The position numbers and the translations under genes were made by a program. Below are positions 44,346-51,116 of a stretch of DNA of 64,000 nucleotides, piece by piece. The stretch is from a virus, in IMG/VR virus record IMGVR_UViG_3300045421_000501, positions 1-64,000 of that record; one strand, 5' to 3'. The notes under the pieces are model-generated. The model had not been told where the DNA came from. It ran no database searches and saw only the letters and a program-made list of their open reading frames with translations. The number at the start of each line of letters is the position of its first letter. Within the stretch, counting starts at the first letter, position 1.

Positions 44346-44756
44346 ATGAATTTTAACTTTGGAAAGAAATCAAAAAGTATTTTTCAATACGCAATTATTG
44401 GAATCGTCTTTACTTCAATTGTAACTGGAGTTTCTAGATGTACCAAGATTCCAGAAGAGCAACTTTATGATATTGTAGATGAAGTTCAAAGAAAACTTCC
44501 TGGAAAACCTTTGAATGATTATATAATCACAGATCCAGTTCTTTTGGATCGTAGAGTCAAAAGAGATGTAGACAGAGCAATTCGTGTCGTGGCACCAGAG
44601 TATGATCGGATTATTTCCGATTATGATAAAAAATATAAACAAAAATACGTAGAAGAAAAAAATGATGAAACATTATGCTATACTGATGAATGTAAAACAC
44701 TTGCTCCGCCAATGAGAATCTGTTCTCCATGGATTGACGATTGCTCTAAAGAATGA
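44346..44756 (+). CDS. Single-pass membrane protein next to lysis genes
   Basis: 136 aa from ATG 44346; the longer frame would run through the terminator. After NFGKKSKS comes one TM helix, IFQYAIIGIVFTSIVTGVS, then a charged helical domain and a C-terminal part with four Cys. A basic N-terminus, one TM and a soluble domain with Cys is a layout seen in spanin- or Rz-like proteins, but there is no sequence proof. The promoter of the tRNA array overlaps its 3' end. Confidence 0.6.
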   Translation: MNFNFGKKSKSIFQYAIIGIVFTSIVTGVSRCTKIPEEQLYDIVDEVQRKLPGKPLNDYIITDPVLLDRRVKRDVDRAIRVVAPEYDRIISDYDKKYKQKYVEEKNDETLCYTDECKTLAPPMRICSPWIDDCSKE

Positions 44757-44762
44757 TATACT
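44734..44762 (+). promoter_or_regulatory. Sigma-70 promoter of the first tRNA array
   Basis: TTGACG (44734-44739), 17-bp spacer, TATACT (44757-44762). Predicted start at about 44769, two bases before the first tRNA. The -35 is inside the preceding gene. Confidence 0.75.
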
Positions 44763-44770
44763 ATGTTCAT

Positions 44771-44844
44771 GTCTCAGTAACTCAGTGGACAAGAGTATCC
44801 GCCTTCTAAGCGGTTAGCCGTTGGTTCGAATCCAACCTGAGACG
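44771..44844 (+). tRNA. tRNA-Arg (UCU)
   Basis: Acceptor arms GTCTCAG (44771-44777) and CTGAGAC (44837-44843) pair perfectly; anticodon loop CTTCTAA with TCT at 44805-44807; TTCGAAT T-loop. The anticodon stem has only four clean pairs plus one T-T mismatch. CCA is not encoded. Reads AGA/AGG codons, common in this AT-rich genome. Confidence 0.9.
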
Positions 44845-44846
44845 TT

Positions 44847-44920
44847 CGGGCATTAGCGCAGTTTGGTAGCGCGTCCCGTTTGGGGCGGGAAGGTCAAAGG
44901 TTCAAATCCTTTATGCCCGA
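44847..44920 (+). tRNA. tRNA-Pro (UGG)
   Basis: Acceptor CGGGCAT/ATGCCCG; anticodon stem TCCCG/CGGGA with loop TTTGGGG, anticodon TGG at 44881-44883; T arm AAAGG TTCAAAT CCTTT. Only two bases separate it from tRNA-Arg. Confidence 0.95.
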
Positions 44921-44923
44921 CTT

Positions 44924-44996
44924 GGAACCATAGCTTAGTTGGTAGAGCATTCGACTGATAATCGAAAGGTCATTGGTTCAAATCCAATTGGTTTCA
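44924..44996 (+). tRNA. tRNA-Ile (GAU)
   Basis: Acceptor GGAACCA/TGGTTTC (one G-T); anticodon stem TTCGA/TCGAA, loop CTGATAA, anticodon GAT at 44957-44959; T arm ATTGG/CCAAT. Confidence 0.95.
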
Positions 44997-45005
44997 TCCT
45001 TTTTC

Positions 45006-45076
45006 GGGGAATTAGTTTAGTGGTAAAACAGATGCTTTGCAAGCATCAATCACCAGTTCGACTCTGGTATTCTCCA
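45006..45076 (+). tRNA. tRNA-Ala (UGC)
   Basis: Acceptor GGGGAAT/ATTCTCC; anticodon stem GATGC/GCATC, loop TTTGCAA, anticodon TGC at 45038-45040; T arm ACCAG/CTGGT. Confidence 0.95.
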
Positions 45077-45101
45077 TTGCTCATATAAATATTTTGAGCA
45101 A
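45077..45101 (+). other. Hairpin between tRNAs with a late-promoter core in its loop
   Basis: TTGCTCA/TGAGCAA stem (7 bp) directly after tRNA-Ala, with TATAAATA (45084-45091) forming most of the loop. It may be an RNA processing signal or a late promoter for the downstream tRNAs. Confidence 0.5.
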
Positions 45102-45141
45102 GTTTGTACATAAAATTGAAGTAGCAACTTCATTATTATAT

Positions 45142-45213
45142 TCCCTTGTAGCTCAGCGGTAGAGTCGTCGGCTGTTAACCGATTTGTCGCAAGTTCGAAT
45201 CTTGCCGGGGGAG
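45142..45213 (+). tRNA. tRNA-Asn (GUU)
   Basis: Acceptor TCCCTTG/CGGGGGA (two G-T); anticodon stem GTCGG/CCGAT, loop CTGTTAA, anticodon GTT at 45174-45176; T arm GCAAG/CTTGC. Confidence 0.94.
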
Positions 45214-45215
45214 TT

Positions 45216-45286
45216 GCCCTATAAGCATTGTGGTGATGCAGCAGTTTTGTAAACTGCAGAGGATGGTTCAATTCCGTCATGGGGCT
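45216..45286 (+). tRNA. tRNA-Thr (UGU)
   Basis: Acceptor GCCCTAT/ATGGGGC; anticodon stem GCAGT/ACTGC, loop TTTGTAA, anticodon TGT at 45248-45250. The T stem is weaker. Its final base is the first base of the next promoter's -35 box. Confidence 0.92.
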
Positions 45287-45314
45287 TGACAAAACAAATA
45301 ATACGTTTTATAAT
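45286..45314 (+). promoter_or_regulatory. Perfect-consensus sigma-70 promoter for the L,D-transpeptidase gene
   Basis: TTGACA (45286-45291), 17-bp spacer, TATAAT (45309-45314). It shares a base with tRNA-Thr. Predicted start near 45321. Confidence 0.87.
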
Positions 45315-45337
45315 TTGTTTATCCGTGTGAAGGAATG

Positions 45338-45706
45338 ATGCTTGATACAATATTGACAATCGTGATAAGTCTTTCTCAACAGAAACTTTATGCTCATACT
45401 AGTGATGGAAATATTGTATCTTTTCCAGTTTCAACTGGAAAGAAATCTACACCGACTCCTATTACTGAAGATAAAATTTCGATAAAACGTAAAGTTACTG
45501 ATTTTTATGGACCGGGATATTACATTAAGGATGTTCCTTATGTGATGTGTTTGGATAAGTATCCTTCACACTGTATTCATCCAAATCTTTCTAGCAGACC
45601 TTTGGGACATCCTTATTCTGGTGGATGTATTCGTATGAATGAAAAAGATGTTCAATGGGTTTTTGAAAGAACACCATTGAATACTCCAGTTAAAATTATA
45701 TCTTAA
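45338..45706 (+). CDS. L,D-transpeptidase (YkuD) domain protein
   Basis: 122 aa, almost only the catalytic domain. QQKLYAHTSDGNIVSFPVST is the usual YkuD start; HPNLSSRPLGHPYSGGCIRM holds the catalytic His and the S-G-G-C-I-R core with nucleophile Cys 97. Starts at 45335 and 45338 are both possible behind GAAGGA. The first 14 residues are mildly hydrophobic but there is no clear signal peptide. Such enzymes cross-link peptidoglycan or attach proteins to it; in a phage it may modify the wall during infection or virion entry. Its own perfect promoter suggests early expression. Confidence 0.85.
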   Translation: MLDTILTIVISLSQQKLYAHTSDGNIVSFPVSTGKKSTPTPITEDKISIKRKVTDFYGPGYYIKDVPYVMCLDKYPSHCIHPNLSSRPLGHPYSGGCIRMNEKDVQWVFERTPLNTPVKIIS

Positions 45707-45820
45707 TAAATATAAGTAAATATGATATTTTAGACTGTTCTAATTTTCTAGATGAAATAAAAATATGTAAAGAAACAGTTAGAGAATATTTTAGAAAAAA
45801 AAGAATAATTTTTTTATTTT
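45707..45820 (+). other. AT-rich spacer with a coding-like remnant
   Basis: No gene with a start is seen. One frame reads YDILDCSNFLDEIKICKETV followed by REYFRKKRIIFLF without a start codon and runs into tRNA-Gly, so it may be the remains of a gene displaced by tRNA insertion. Low certainty. Confidence 0.3.
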
Positions 45821-45892
45821 GCGGAATTAGTTCAGTGGTAGAACGCCATCCTTCCAAGTTGGATGTCACCGGTTCGAATCCGGTATTCCGCT
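45821..45892 (+). tRNA. tRNA-Gly (UCC)
   Basis: Acceptor GCGGAAT/ATTCCGC; loop CTTCCAA, anticodon TCC at 45853-45855; T arm ACCGG/CCGGT. The standard 7-nt-loop anticodon stem CCATC/GTTGG contains a T-T mismatch; an alternative CATCC/GGATG pairing gives a 9-nt loop. Confidence 0.88.
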
Positions 45893-45895
45893 TAT

Positions 45896-45975
45896 GCCCA
45901 AGTGGTGAAACTGGTATACACGCTTGACTTAGGATCAAGTGCTTCGGCGTGGAGGTTCGAGTCCTCTCTTGGGCA
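45896..45975 (+). tRNA. tRNA-Leu (UAG)
   Basis: Acceptor GCCCAAG/CTTGGGC; anticodon stem CTTGA/TCAAG, loop CTTAGGA, anticodon TAG at 45930-45932; a long variable arm (GTGCTTCGGCG region) as expected for class II tRNA. Confidence 0.94.
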
Positions 45976-46010
45976 TGTATAAAAACCATATATAAAAATA
46001 AATATCTGCA

Positions 46011-46598
46011 ATGAAAGAACTTTGTAAAAATTTATATACATGTCACTTAGGATTCGATTGGTGTACACCAGAAGAACTTTCAATTATTGAAAATAAACTT
46101 ATAATTGGACATCTATTTAGAAAAAAATATTATAATACACGTCAATATTCCTACCCCAATATTTTTGTAAATTCACGCATTGAACATCTAATTAAAATAA
46201 TAAAAACTAAAATATTTGAATGTTTTCCAAAAGTTATTTTGGAAAATGAAGAACCAAATAAATTTTTTTACATATCAAATTTAGATTGGGGAAAATGTGT
46301 GTTGCATCATCATTTAAATATTCCTAATCATTTGCGTAGTGTTGTTTGCGATCTGTCTAAATATGAGAAAGGAATAACCACAGTTTTTTATTTAAAAAAG
46401 CAAATAATAAATCAATACGATGGGGCATTTGCTTATCTATTGAATGATAGATGCTATATTCATCAAGGAATTGCTGGGGACTTATTAGTTTTGCCTTCGA
46501 ATGCATATCATGCACCATTATTAACTAAATCAAAGGAATATAGAATATCTTTGAATATTAATTTTAAAACTGTAAATAATATAAATGATTTTACATGA
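46011..46598 (+). CDS. Putative oxygenase-like beta-helix protein, function uncertain
   Basis: 195 aa. The second half reads like a double-stranded beta helix: KCVLHHHLNIPNHLRSVVCD, TTVFYLKKQ, then GDLLVLPSNAYHAPLL and YRISLNINF, where the His-rich start, late His and Arg could be the iron and 2OG ligands. Compare the clearer oxygenases at 20779 and 57324. The first 80 residues are Lys/Tyr-rich and unrecognised. Ends in a 4-bp overlap. Confidence 0.5.
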   Translation: MKELCKNLYTCHLGFDWCTPEELSIIENKLIIGHLFRKKYYNTRQYSYPNIFVNSRIEHLIKIIKTKIFECFPKVILENEEPNKFFYISNLDWGKCVLHHHLNIPNHLRSVVCDLSKYEKGITTVFYLKKQIINQYDGAFAYLLNDRCYIHQGIAGDLLVLPSNAYHAPLLTKSKEYRISLNINFKTVNNINDFT

Positions 46599-46789
46599 AA
46601 AAAACCAAATTTCAAAAATTAATTCAAAAACCATTAAGATTTCATCATCAAGATATTCACGAAGAAATTGATAACATAAAGGTACTATTATATGAACTTA
46701 ACAATCAGATGCAAGGTTTGCAATACAGAATTGACCAGCTCCTCCAAAAAACAGATTTGTGGATGCCAGAATATGATGACGTTGAATGA
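46595..46789 (+). CDS. Small coiled-coil protein
   Basis: 64 aa in ATGA overlap with the upstream gene. Basic start (MKKTKFQKLIQKPLRF), then a coiled-coil heptad stretch EIDNIKVLLYELNNQMQGLQ and an acidic end. Its 3' half overlaps the zinc-ribbon ORF by 98 bp in another frame. Function unknown. Confidence 0.5.
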   Translation: MKKTKFQKLIQKPLRFHHQDIHEEIDNIKVLLYELNNQMQGLQYRIDQLLQKTDLWMPEYDDVE

Positions 46790-46940
46790 TAATAAAATTT
46801 CTGCAGTTGACCTTTCTCAGGTGATTGTGGTAAAATCTATTAATTCATTTGAAGGAAAATATCTTTCGGATGAAGATCTTGAATATCAAGAATCTCGTAA
46901 GAAAAGAAAAGTTCGTAAAATGGAATTTGAAATTAAATAG
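46692..46940 (+). CDS. Small zinc-ribbon protein
   Basis: 82 aa. MNLTIRCKVCNTELTSSSKK followed by QICGCQNMMTL gives C-x2-C and C-x-C, a zinc-ribbon. The middle VDLSQVIVVKS is a beta strand and the C-terminus is basic (SRKKRKVRKMEFEIK). I recall near-identical small proteins in other cyanophages. The stop abuts tRNA-Ser, which starts at the next base. Confidence 0.7.
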   Translation: MNLTIRCKVCNTELTSSSKKQICGCQNMMTLNDNKISAVDLSQVIVVKSINSFEGKYLSDEDLEYQESRKKRKVRKMEFEIK

Positions 46941-47025
46941 GGAAAGGTGGCCGAGTGGTTTAAGGCAACAGTCTTGAAAACTGTCGAGGTGAAATCCTCC
47001 GTGAGTTCGAATCTCACTCTTTCCG
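46941..47025 (+). tRNA. tRNA-Ser (UGA)
   Basis: Acceptor GGAAAGG/TCTTTCC; anticodon stem ACAGT/ACTGT, loop CTTGAAA, anticodon TGA at 46975-46977; long variable arm; T arm GTGAG/CTCAC. Confidence 0.94.
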
Positions 47026-47032
47026 TTTGCTC

Positions 47033-47061
47033 TTGACAACCGAGAGCATTTTTGCTATAAT
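47033..47061 (+). promoter_or_regulatory. Perfect-consensus sigma-70 promoter with extended -10
   Basis: TTGACA (47033-47038), 17-bp spacer, TATAAT (47056-47061) preceded by TGC. Lies 7 bp after tRNA-Ser and 24 bp before the ORF at 47086. Confidence 0.88.
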
Positions 47062-47085
47062 ACACGAGTAAACAAATTTTTAAAA

Positions 47086-47313
47086 ATGTCCAGGAGTCCA
47101 TTTTTTTCAAAATTCAAAACTGATATTAAAAAACTTACTGCAGCAATTGAAGGAAACATCTATCTAGATGAAGAATATCCAAAATTATATGATAAACTTT
47201 ATAAGTATTATAAGTCTCGCGGAGTTTATTTTTATGATGATGCAGAAAAGGATTATAATGTAATTCTTGATAGTGTTGAATATGATTTGATGGATTCTGG
47301 TGTATTAGTCTAA
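47086..47313 (+). CDS. Small conserved cyanophage protein
   Basis: 75 aa: MSRSPFFSKFKTDIKKLTAA, then YDKLYKYYKSRGVYFYDDAE. Soluble, helical, acidic C-terminus. Strong early promoter upstream. I recall related small ORFs in cyanophages but no function. Confidence 0.62.
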   Translation: MSRSPFFSKFKTDIKKLTAAIEGNIYLDEEYPKLYDKLYKYYKSRGVYFYDDAEKDYNVILDSVEYDLMDSGVLV

Positions 47314-47357
47314 ATAAATAATTTTTGGAATAATGTACAAAAATCCAGCCTTCACTA

Positions 47358-47579
47358 ATGACAAAAACAAGTATTCTTCGTTACTTGGGTAATATTCTTC
47401 TTATATTTGGATATTACATTATGTTATGGGGAAGTTTTAAAAATGGATTATTAATAAAATGTGTAGGAGGAATTATGACGTTTCCTTTTGCACTTAAATA
47501 TAAATTGTGGGATATGGTATTTCTATGTGTATTTTTTTCTAGCATAGAAATATCTAAACTCATATGTCTATTTTCCTAG
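47358..47579 (+). CDS. Small membrane protein
   Basis: 73 aa with hydrophobic stretches ILRYLGNILLIFGYYIMLWG, LLIKCVGGIMTFPFAL and MVFLCVFFSSIEISKLICLF, so two or three TM helices. Located between an early gene and the wcaG-type RNA. Its stop lies inside the hairpin that starts the RNA element. Confidence 0.6.
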   Translation: MTKTSILRYLGNILLIFGYYIMLWGSFKNGLLIKCVGGIMTFPFALKYKLWDMVFLCVFFSSIEISKLICLFS

Positions 47580-47702
47580 TTTATAAAAACTAGGTGGTGG
47601 AGTCAAATCGACCCATGTGCTCGTCGGATGCACAATAAATTATGCCGACTGGTGTGGATGAGGTAATCCCGCTTAGTTTCTTATTTCTAATTAAAAAATA
47701 AG
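47575..47702 (+). ncRNA. wcaG-type structured RNA upstream of the GDP-mannose epimerase
   Basis: Closing helix: AAACTAGG (47587-47594) pairs with CTTAGTTT (47672-47679). Inside it, TGTGC (47616-47620)/GCACA (47630-47634) forms a hairpin whose loop GTCGG (47623-47627) pairs with CCGAC (47645-47649), a pseudoknot. The same AAACTAGG also pairs perfectly with the upstream CCTAGTTT (47575-47582), so two states exclude each other. A second hairpin CTTATTT/AAATAAG ends at 47702. Position directly before a wcaG-like gene in a cyanophage fits the described wcaG RNA motif; I cannot check the covariance model. Confidence 0.72.
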
Positions 47703-47762
47703 TGGCGAGCATAATTGCAATTAATTTATTATAATATGTACAAATAATTTTTATTAAATAGT

Positions 47763-48821
47763 ATGTCAAATTATACTAAAACTGCATTAGTTCTTGGTGC
47801 AGGTGGTTTTATTGGAAGCCATATGGTAAAAAGACTTCGTTCAGAAGGATATTGGGTTCGTGGGGTTGATCTAAAACAACCAGAATTTTCTGAAACCGGA
47901 GCAAATGAATTTATTGTTGGAGATCTTAGAAATGTAGAATTTGTTTCTAGATGTATAAGATTTAAAGGAGATCAGGGAAATTTTTATCATCCAGTTCCAC
48001 ATCGATATCATCAAGCATTTGATGAAATTTATCAATTTGCTGCCGATATGGGTGGAGCAGGATTTGTTTTTACTGGAGAAAATGATGCTGACATTATGCA
48101 TAATTCAGTATCAATTAATCTAAATGTTCTAGAAGAACAGAAAAAATTTAATGATCAACTTGGCATGAATTTCACTAAAATTTTTTATAGTGGATCCGCA
48201 TGTATGTATCCAGAACATAATCAGTTAGATCCTGATAATCCTGATTGTCGTGAACAATCTGCATACCCAGCAAATCCAGATTCTGAATATGGATGGGAAA
48301 AACTGTTCTCGGAACGTCTTTACTTTGCTTATCATCGCAACTATGGTATTCCTGTACGTGTTGCTCGATATCATAATATATTCGGGCCAGAAGGGACCTG
48401 GAAAGGCGGAAGGGAAAAAGCACCCGCAGCAATCTGCCGTAAGGTAGCAGAACTTCCAGTATGTGGTGGTACTATTGAGGTATGGGGTGACGGAAAACAA
48501 ACTCGTTCTTTCCTTTATATCGATGAGTGTATTGAAGCAACTCGTAGATTAATGGACTCTGACTTCATTGGACCAGTGAATATTGGTTCCGAAGAAATGG
48601 TGACTATCAATCAACTTGTCGATATTGCTGCAAAGGTTGCGGGTAAACCAGTGCAAAAAATGCACAAGTTGGATGCTCCTCTTGGAGTTCGTGGTCGTAA
48701 TTCAAATAATGATTTAATCCGACAAAAATTGGGATGGGATTATTCACAAACACTTGAAGAAGGAATTCGAAAAACATATAATTGGATTCAAAATCAAATC
48801 TTAAATAATGTTTTTGAATAA
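47763..48821 (+). CDS. GDP-mannose 3,5-epimerase-type NAD-dependent epimerase (WcaG-like)
   Basis: 352-aa extended SDR enzyme. NAD-binding GAGGFIGSH (about 12-20), catalytic Ser/Cys block YSGSACMYPE, and YGWEK with catalytic Tyr and Lys. FGPEGTWKGGREKAPAAICR is the signature typical of GDP-mannose 3,5-epimerase. It would convert GDP-mannose to GDP-L-galactose or GDP-gulose, feeding the downstream glycosyltransferases. A GDP-fucose synthase-like role is the alternative. First gene of the glycan cluster, after the structured RNA. Confidence 0.88.
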   Translation: MSNYTKTALVLGAGGFIGSHMVKRLRSEGYWVRGVDLKQPEFSETGANEFIVGDLRNVEFVSRCIRFKGDQGNFYHPVPHRYHQAFDEIYQFAADMGGAGFVFTGENDADIMHNSVSINLNVLEEQKKFNDQLGMNFTKIFYSGSACMYPEHNQLDPDNPDCREQSAYPANPDSEYGWEKLFSERLYFAYHRNYGIPVRVARYHNIFGPEGTWKGGREKAPAAICRKVAELPVCGGTIEVWGDGKQTRSFLYIDECIEATRRLMDSDFIGPVNIGSEEMVTINQLVDIAAKVAGKPVQKMHKLDAPLGVRGRNSNNDLIRQKLGWDYSQTLEEGIRKTYNWIQNQILNNVFE

Positions 48822-48847
48822 TTAGTTGCGGATATTAATTGAATCAA

Positions 48848-49504
48848 ATGAATACACAGTACAATTTTGAAACGGATAAACTAAAGAATTTATTCAAAGA
48901 TTCTGATAAAATTGAAAAAAATTTTTCACAGGCTTATCAGGACCTTTTTGTTCTCACAATGTTGAATGGAAAAACTTCAGGAAAATATATTGAAATTGGT
49001 GGAAATAATCCTGTAGTTATTAATAATACATATTTACTTGAAAGTCAATTTAAGTGGAAAGGATTTTCTTTAGATATTGATGATTCTATGGCAAAAATTT
49101 ATAATTTAGTTAGGGCAAACAAATGTGAATGTTTTGATGCTACAAAGTTTGATTATAATAAAAAAATAAAATCATTGAAATGGAAGACAAATCAAATTGA
49201 TTATCTATCAGTTGATTGTGAACCTGCAATGACTACTTTTGCAGCTCTCAAAAAAATTCCACATGATGAATATAGATTTTCTGTAATTACATATGAGACG
49301 GATGTATATAAAGATGGAAATCAAGCAAAAGAATTATCAAGAAATTTTTTACAAAAATTGGGATATCAATTGGTATCTGCAGATGTCTGCAATGGAGGAA
49401 ATCCATATGAAGATTGGTATGTAGATCCTCAAATAGTAAGTGAAAATATTTGGAAAAGTTTTGAAAGCAATGGTGCAGAAGCTAGAATATTATTTGTAAA
49501 ATGA
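48848..49504 (+). CDS. FkbM-like SAM-dependent methyltransferase, copy 1
   Basis: 218 aa from ATG 48848. SQAYQDLFVLTML precedes the SAM-binding GKYIEIGGNNP, then FKWKGFSLDID and IDYLSVDCEPAMTTFAALKK with FSVITYETD. This is the FkbM-type small-molecule or sugar O-methyltransferase layout. A diverged paralogue is at 53493. Probably methylates a sugar residue. Overlaps the next gene by 4 bp. Confidence 0.78.
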   Translation: MNTQYNFETDKLKNLFKDSDKIEKNFSQAYQDLFVLTMLNGKTSGKYIEIGGNNPVVINNTYLLESQFKWKGFSLDIDDSMAKIYNLVRANKCECFDATKFDYNKKIKSLKWKTNQIDYLSVDCEPAMTTFAALKKIPHDEYRFSVITYETDVYKDGNQAKELSRNFLQKLGYQLVSADVCNGGNPYEDWYVDPQIVSENIWKSFESNGAEARILFVK

Positions 49505-50280
49505 CACTTAAGATTTCTCATTGGTATGGTCGTCTTGGAAATAATATTCAACAATGTGCTGTTGGTATTATGGCTGCAGAATTGATTGGGGGAACATTTG
49601 AAAGTATAAATCATGATACAATTGATACAATTAATGTTTCTTTTGGTGATAATTCGCAAGATGCATTATCAAAATTTTTTTATTGGGAAGGATCAAATAA
49701 AGAAATCGATATTGATTCCGAATACGTTCGAAAAAATATACGAAGAATCTGCAAAAATCACATTTCAAAACGTCTTAAGATCCCTAAGCAAGAACTTTTT
49801 TCAGATAATACTATTGTTATTCATGTTCGTAGTGGCGATATTTTTAGCATTGAACATAAAGATGGTCATAATTACGTTCCTAATCCTTTGGATTATTATG
49901 AATCGTTAATTGATAAGTTTGATCAAGCAATTATTGTTACTGAAAATGATAATCACAATCCAATTGTAGAGATTTTGAAAAATAATTCAAAAGTAATAAT
50001 TCAGTCTTCTTCAATAGAAAATGATTTTGCAACTTTAATGTCGGCAAAGAATTTAGCTTCTTCTGGAGTAGGAACTTTTTGTGTTGCAGCAGCTTTGTGT
50101 TCAAATAATATTCGCAATTTTTATTGTACGGATTTAATGTTGACAGAACATTTAAATTATAGTATGATTGTTAATACTGATATAGAAGTATTTGTTTGCA
50201 ATTTGAAAAATTATATACCAATAGGTGAATGGAAAAACACAAATGAACAAAGAAAATTTATTTTGGAATATAAGATATGA
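49501..50280 (+). CDS. Fucosyltransferase-like glycosyltransferase (GT11-related, divergent)
   Basis: 259 aa. GRLGNNIQQCAVGIMAAELI parallels the GRLGNQ-x-FQ start of alpha-1,2-fucosyltransferases, and VIHVRSGDIF parallels HVRRGD, the GDP-fucose-binding motif. SSGVGTFCVAAALCS replaces the usual NSSFSWW region, so it is a diverged member. The clear GT11 is at 54846. Acts on GDP-sugars, in line with the first gene. Confidence 0.72.
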   Translation: MTLKISHWYGRLGNNIQQCAVGIMAAELIGGTFESINHDTIDTINVSFGDNSQDALSKFFYWEGSNKEIDIDSEYVRKNIRRICKNHISKRLKIPKQELFSDNTIVIHVRSGDIFSIEHKDGHNYVPNPLDYYESLIDKFDQAIIVTENDNHNPIVEILKNNSKVIIQSSSIENDFATLMSAKNLASSGVGTFCVAAALCSNNIRNFYCTDLMLTEHLNYSMIVNTDIEVFVCNLKNYIPIGEWKNTNEQRKFILEYKI

Positions 50281-51116
50281 AAATATTTGATTCTCTTCTT
50301 TTCTTCAATGAATTAGATTTATTGGAACTCAGAATGAATATTCTTGGGGATTATGTAGATTATTTTGTGATCAATGAAGCAAATGTTACATTTACTGGAA
50401 AAGAAAAACAATTATATTTTCAGGAAAATCGTCAAAGATTTAAAAAATGGGATGATAAAATAATACATAATGTGATTATAGATAATAATGATAATTTTGA
50501 AAATTATATTGACGGCAAATTATATCATCGACCATTGAAGGAAGATAACATATATAAACTTCCAATGCACTATCAAAGAGATGTTTTTCACAGAGACAGT
50601 TGCATCTATGGAATTTTGCAAGAAGCACAGGATGATGATATTATATTCACGAGTGATGCTGATGAAATTGCAAATCCGTTGGTTGTCGAAAGAATGGGTG
50701 ATTGGTTTGATCGAAGCAATCATTATGTAATGGTTGGCCCTTGTTATTATTATTACTTAAATGTTCAGGTAGAAGATAATTGGATGGGAACAAGAGTATG
50801 TACTTTAGAGCATCTTAAAACTACTAGTATAGATAAACTAAGGCAATCTCATAAAGATGCTTGGAAAATAATGAGTGGTGGGTGGCATTGGAGTTTTTTT
50901 GGTGGAGCTGATCGAGTTCGTGCTAAAATTGAAGCATACGCTCATCAAGAACATAATATAGAACAATTAAAAATGTCAATGGAAAGTAGAATCGAAAATA
51001 ATGAAGATCCTTGTGGTAGAGATTATTTTAAGCTAAGAACTGTTCCAATTGATAATAGTTTTCCGGAATATATTCAATATAATAAAAATAAACTTTTGCA
51101 ATATATTAAAAAATGA
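50277..51116 (+). CDS. Glycosyltransferase family 17-like
   Basis: 279 aa. KIFDSLLFFNELDLLELRMN, VDYFVINEANVTFTGKEKQL and the DxD-like FTSDADEIANP (about 125-135) match the GT17 family (bisecting N-acetylglucosaminyltransferases in eukaryotes). GGWHWSFFGG is conserved near the C-terminus. Likely adds GlcNAc or a similar sugar. Overlaps neighbours by 4 bp on both sides. Confidence 0.85.
   Translation: MKIFDSLLFFNELDLLELRMNILGDYVDYFVINEANVTFTGKEKQLYFQENRQRFKKWDDKIIHNVIIDNNDNFENYIDGKLYHRPLKEDNIYKLPMHYQRDVFHRDSCIYGILQEAQDDDIIFTSDADEIANPLVVERMGDWFDRSNHYVMVGPCYYYYLNVQVEDNWMGTRVCTLEHLKTTSIDKLRQSHKDAWKIMSGGWHWSFFGGADRVRAKIEAYAHQEHNIEQLKMSMESRIENNEDPCGRDYFKLRTVPIDNSFPEYIQYNKNKLLQYIKK

Noticed and set aside
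45050-46083. Minus-strand ORFs across the tRNA arrays
   Set aside because: They arise from tRNA sequence read in reverse, a well-known annotation artefact.
47707-47735. Separate sigma-70 promoter directly before the epimerase gene
   Set aside because: TATAAT at 47730-47735 is present but no -35 box at proper spacing; the structured RNA suggests transcription starts upstream.
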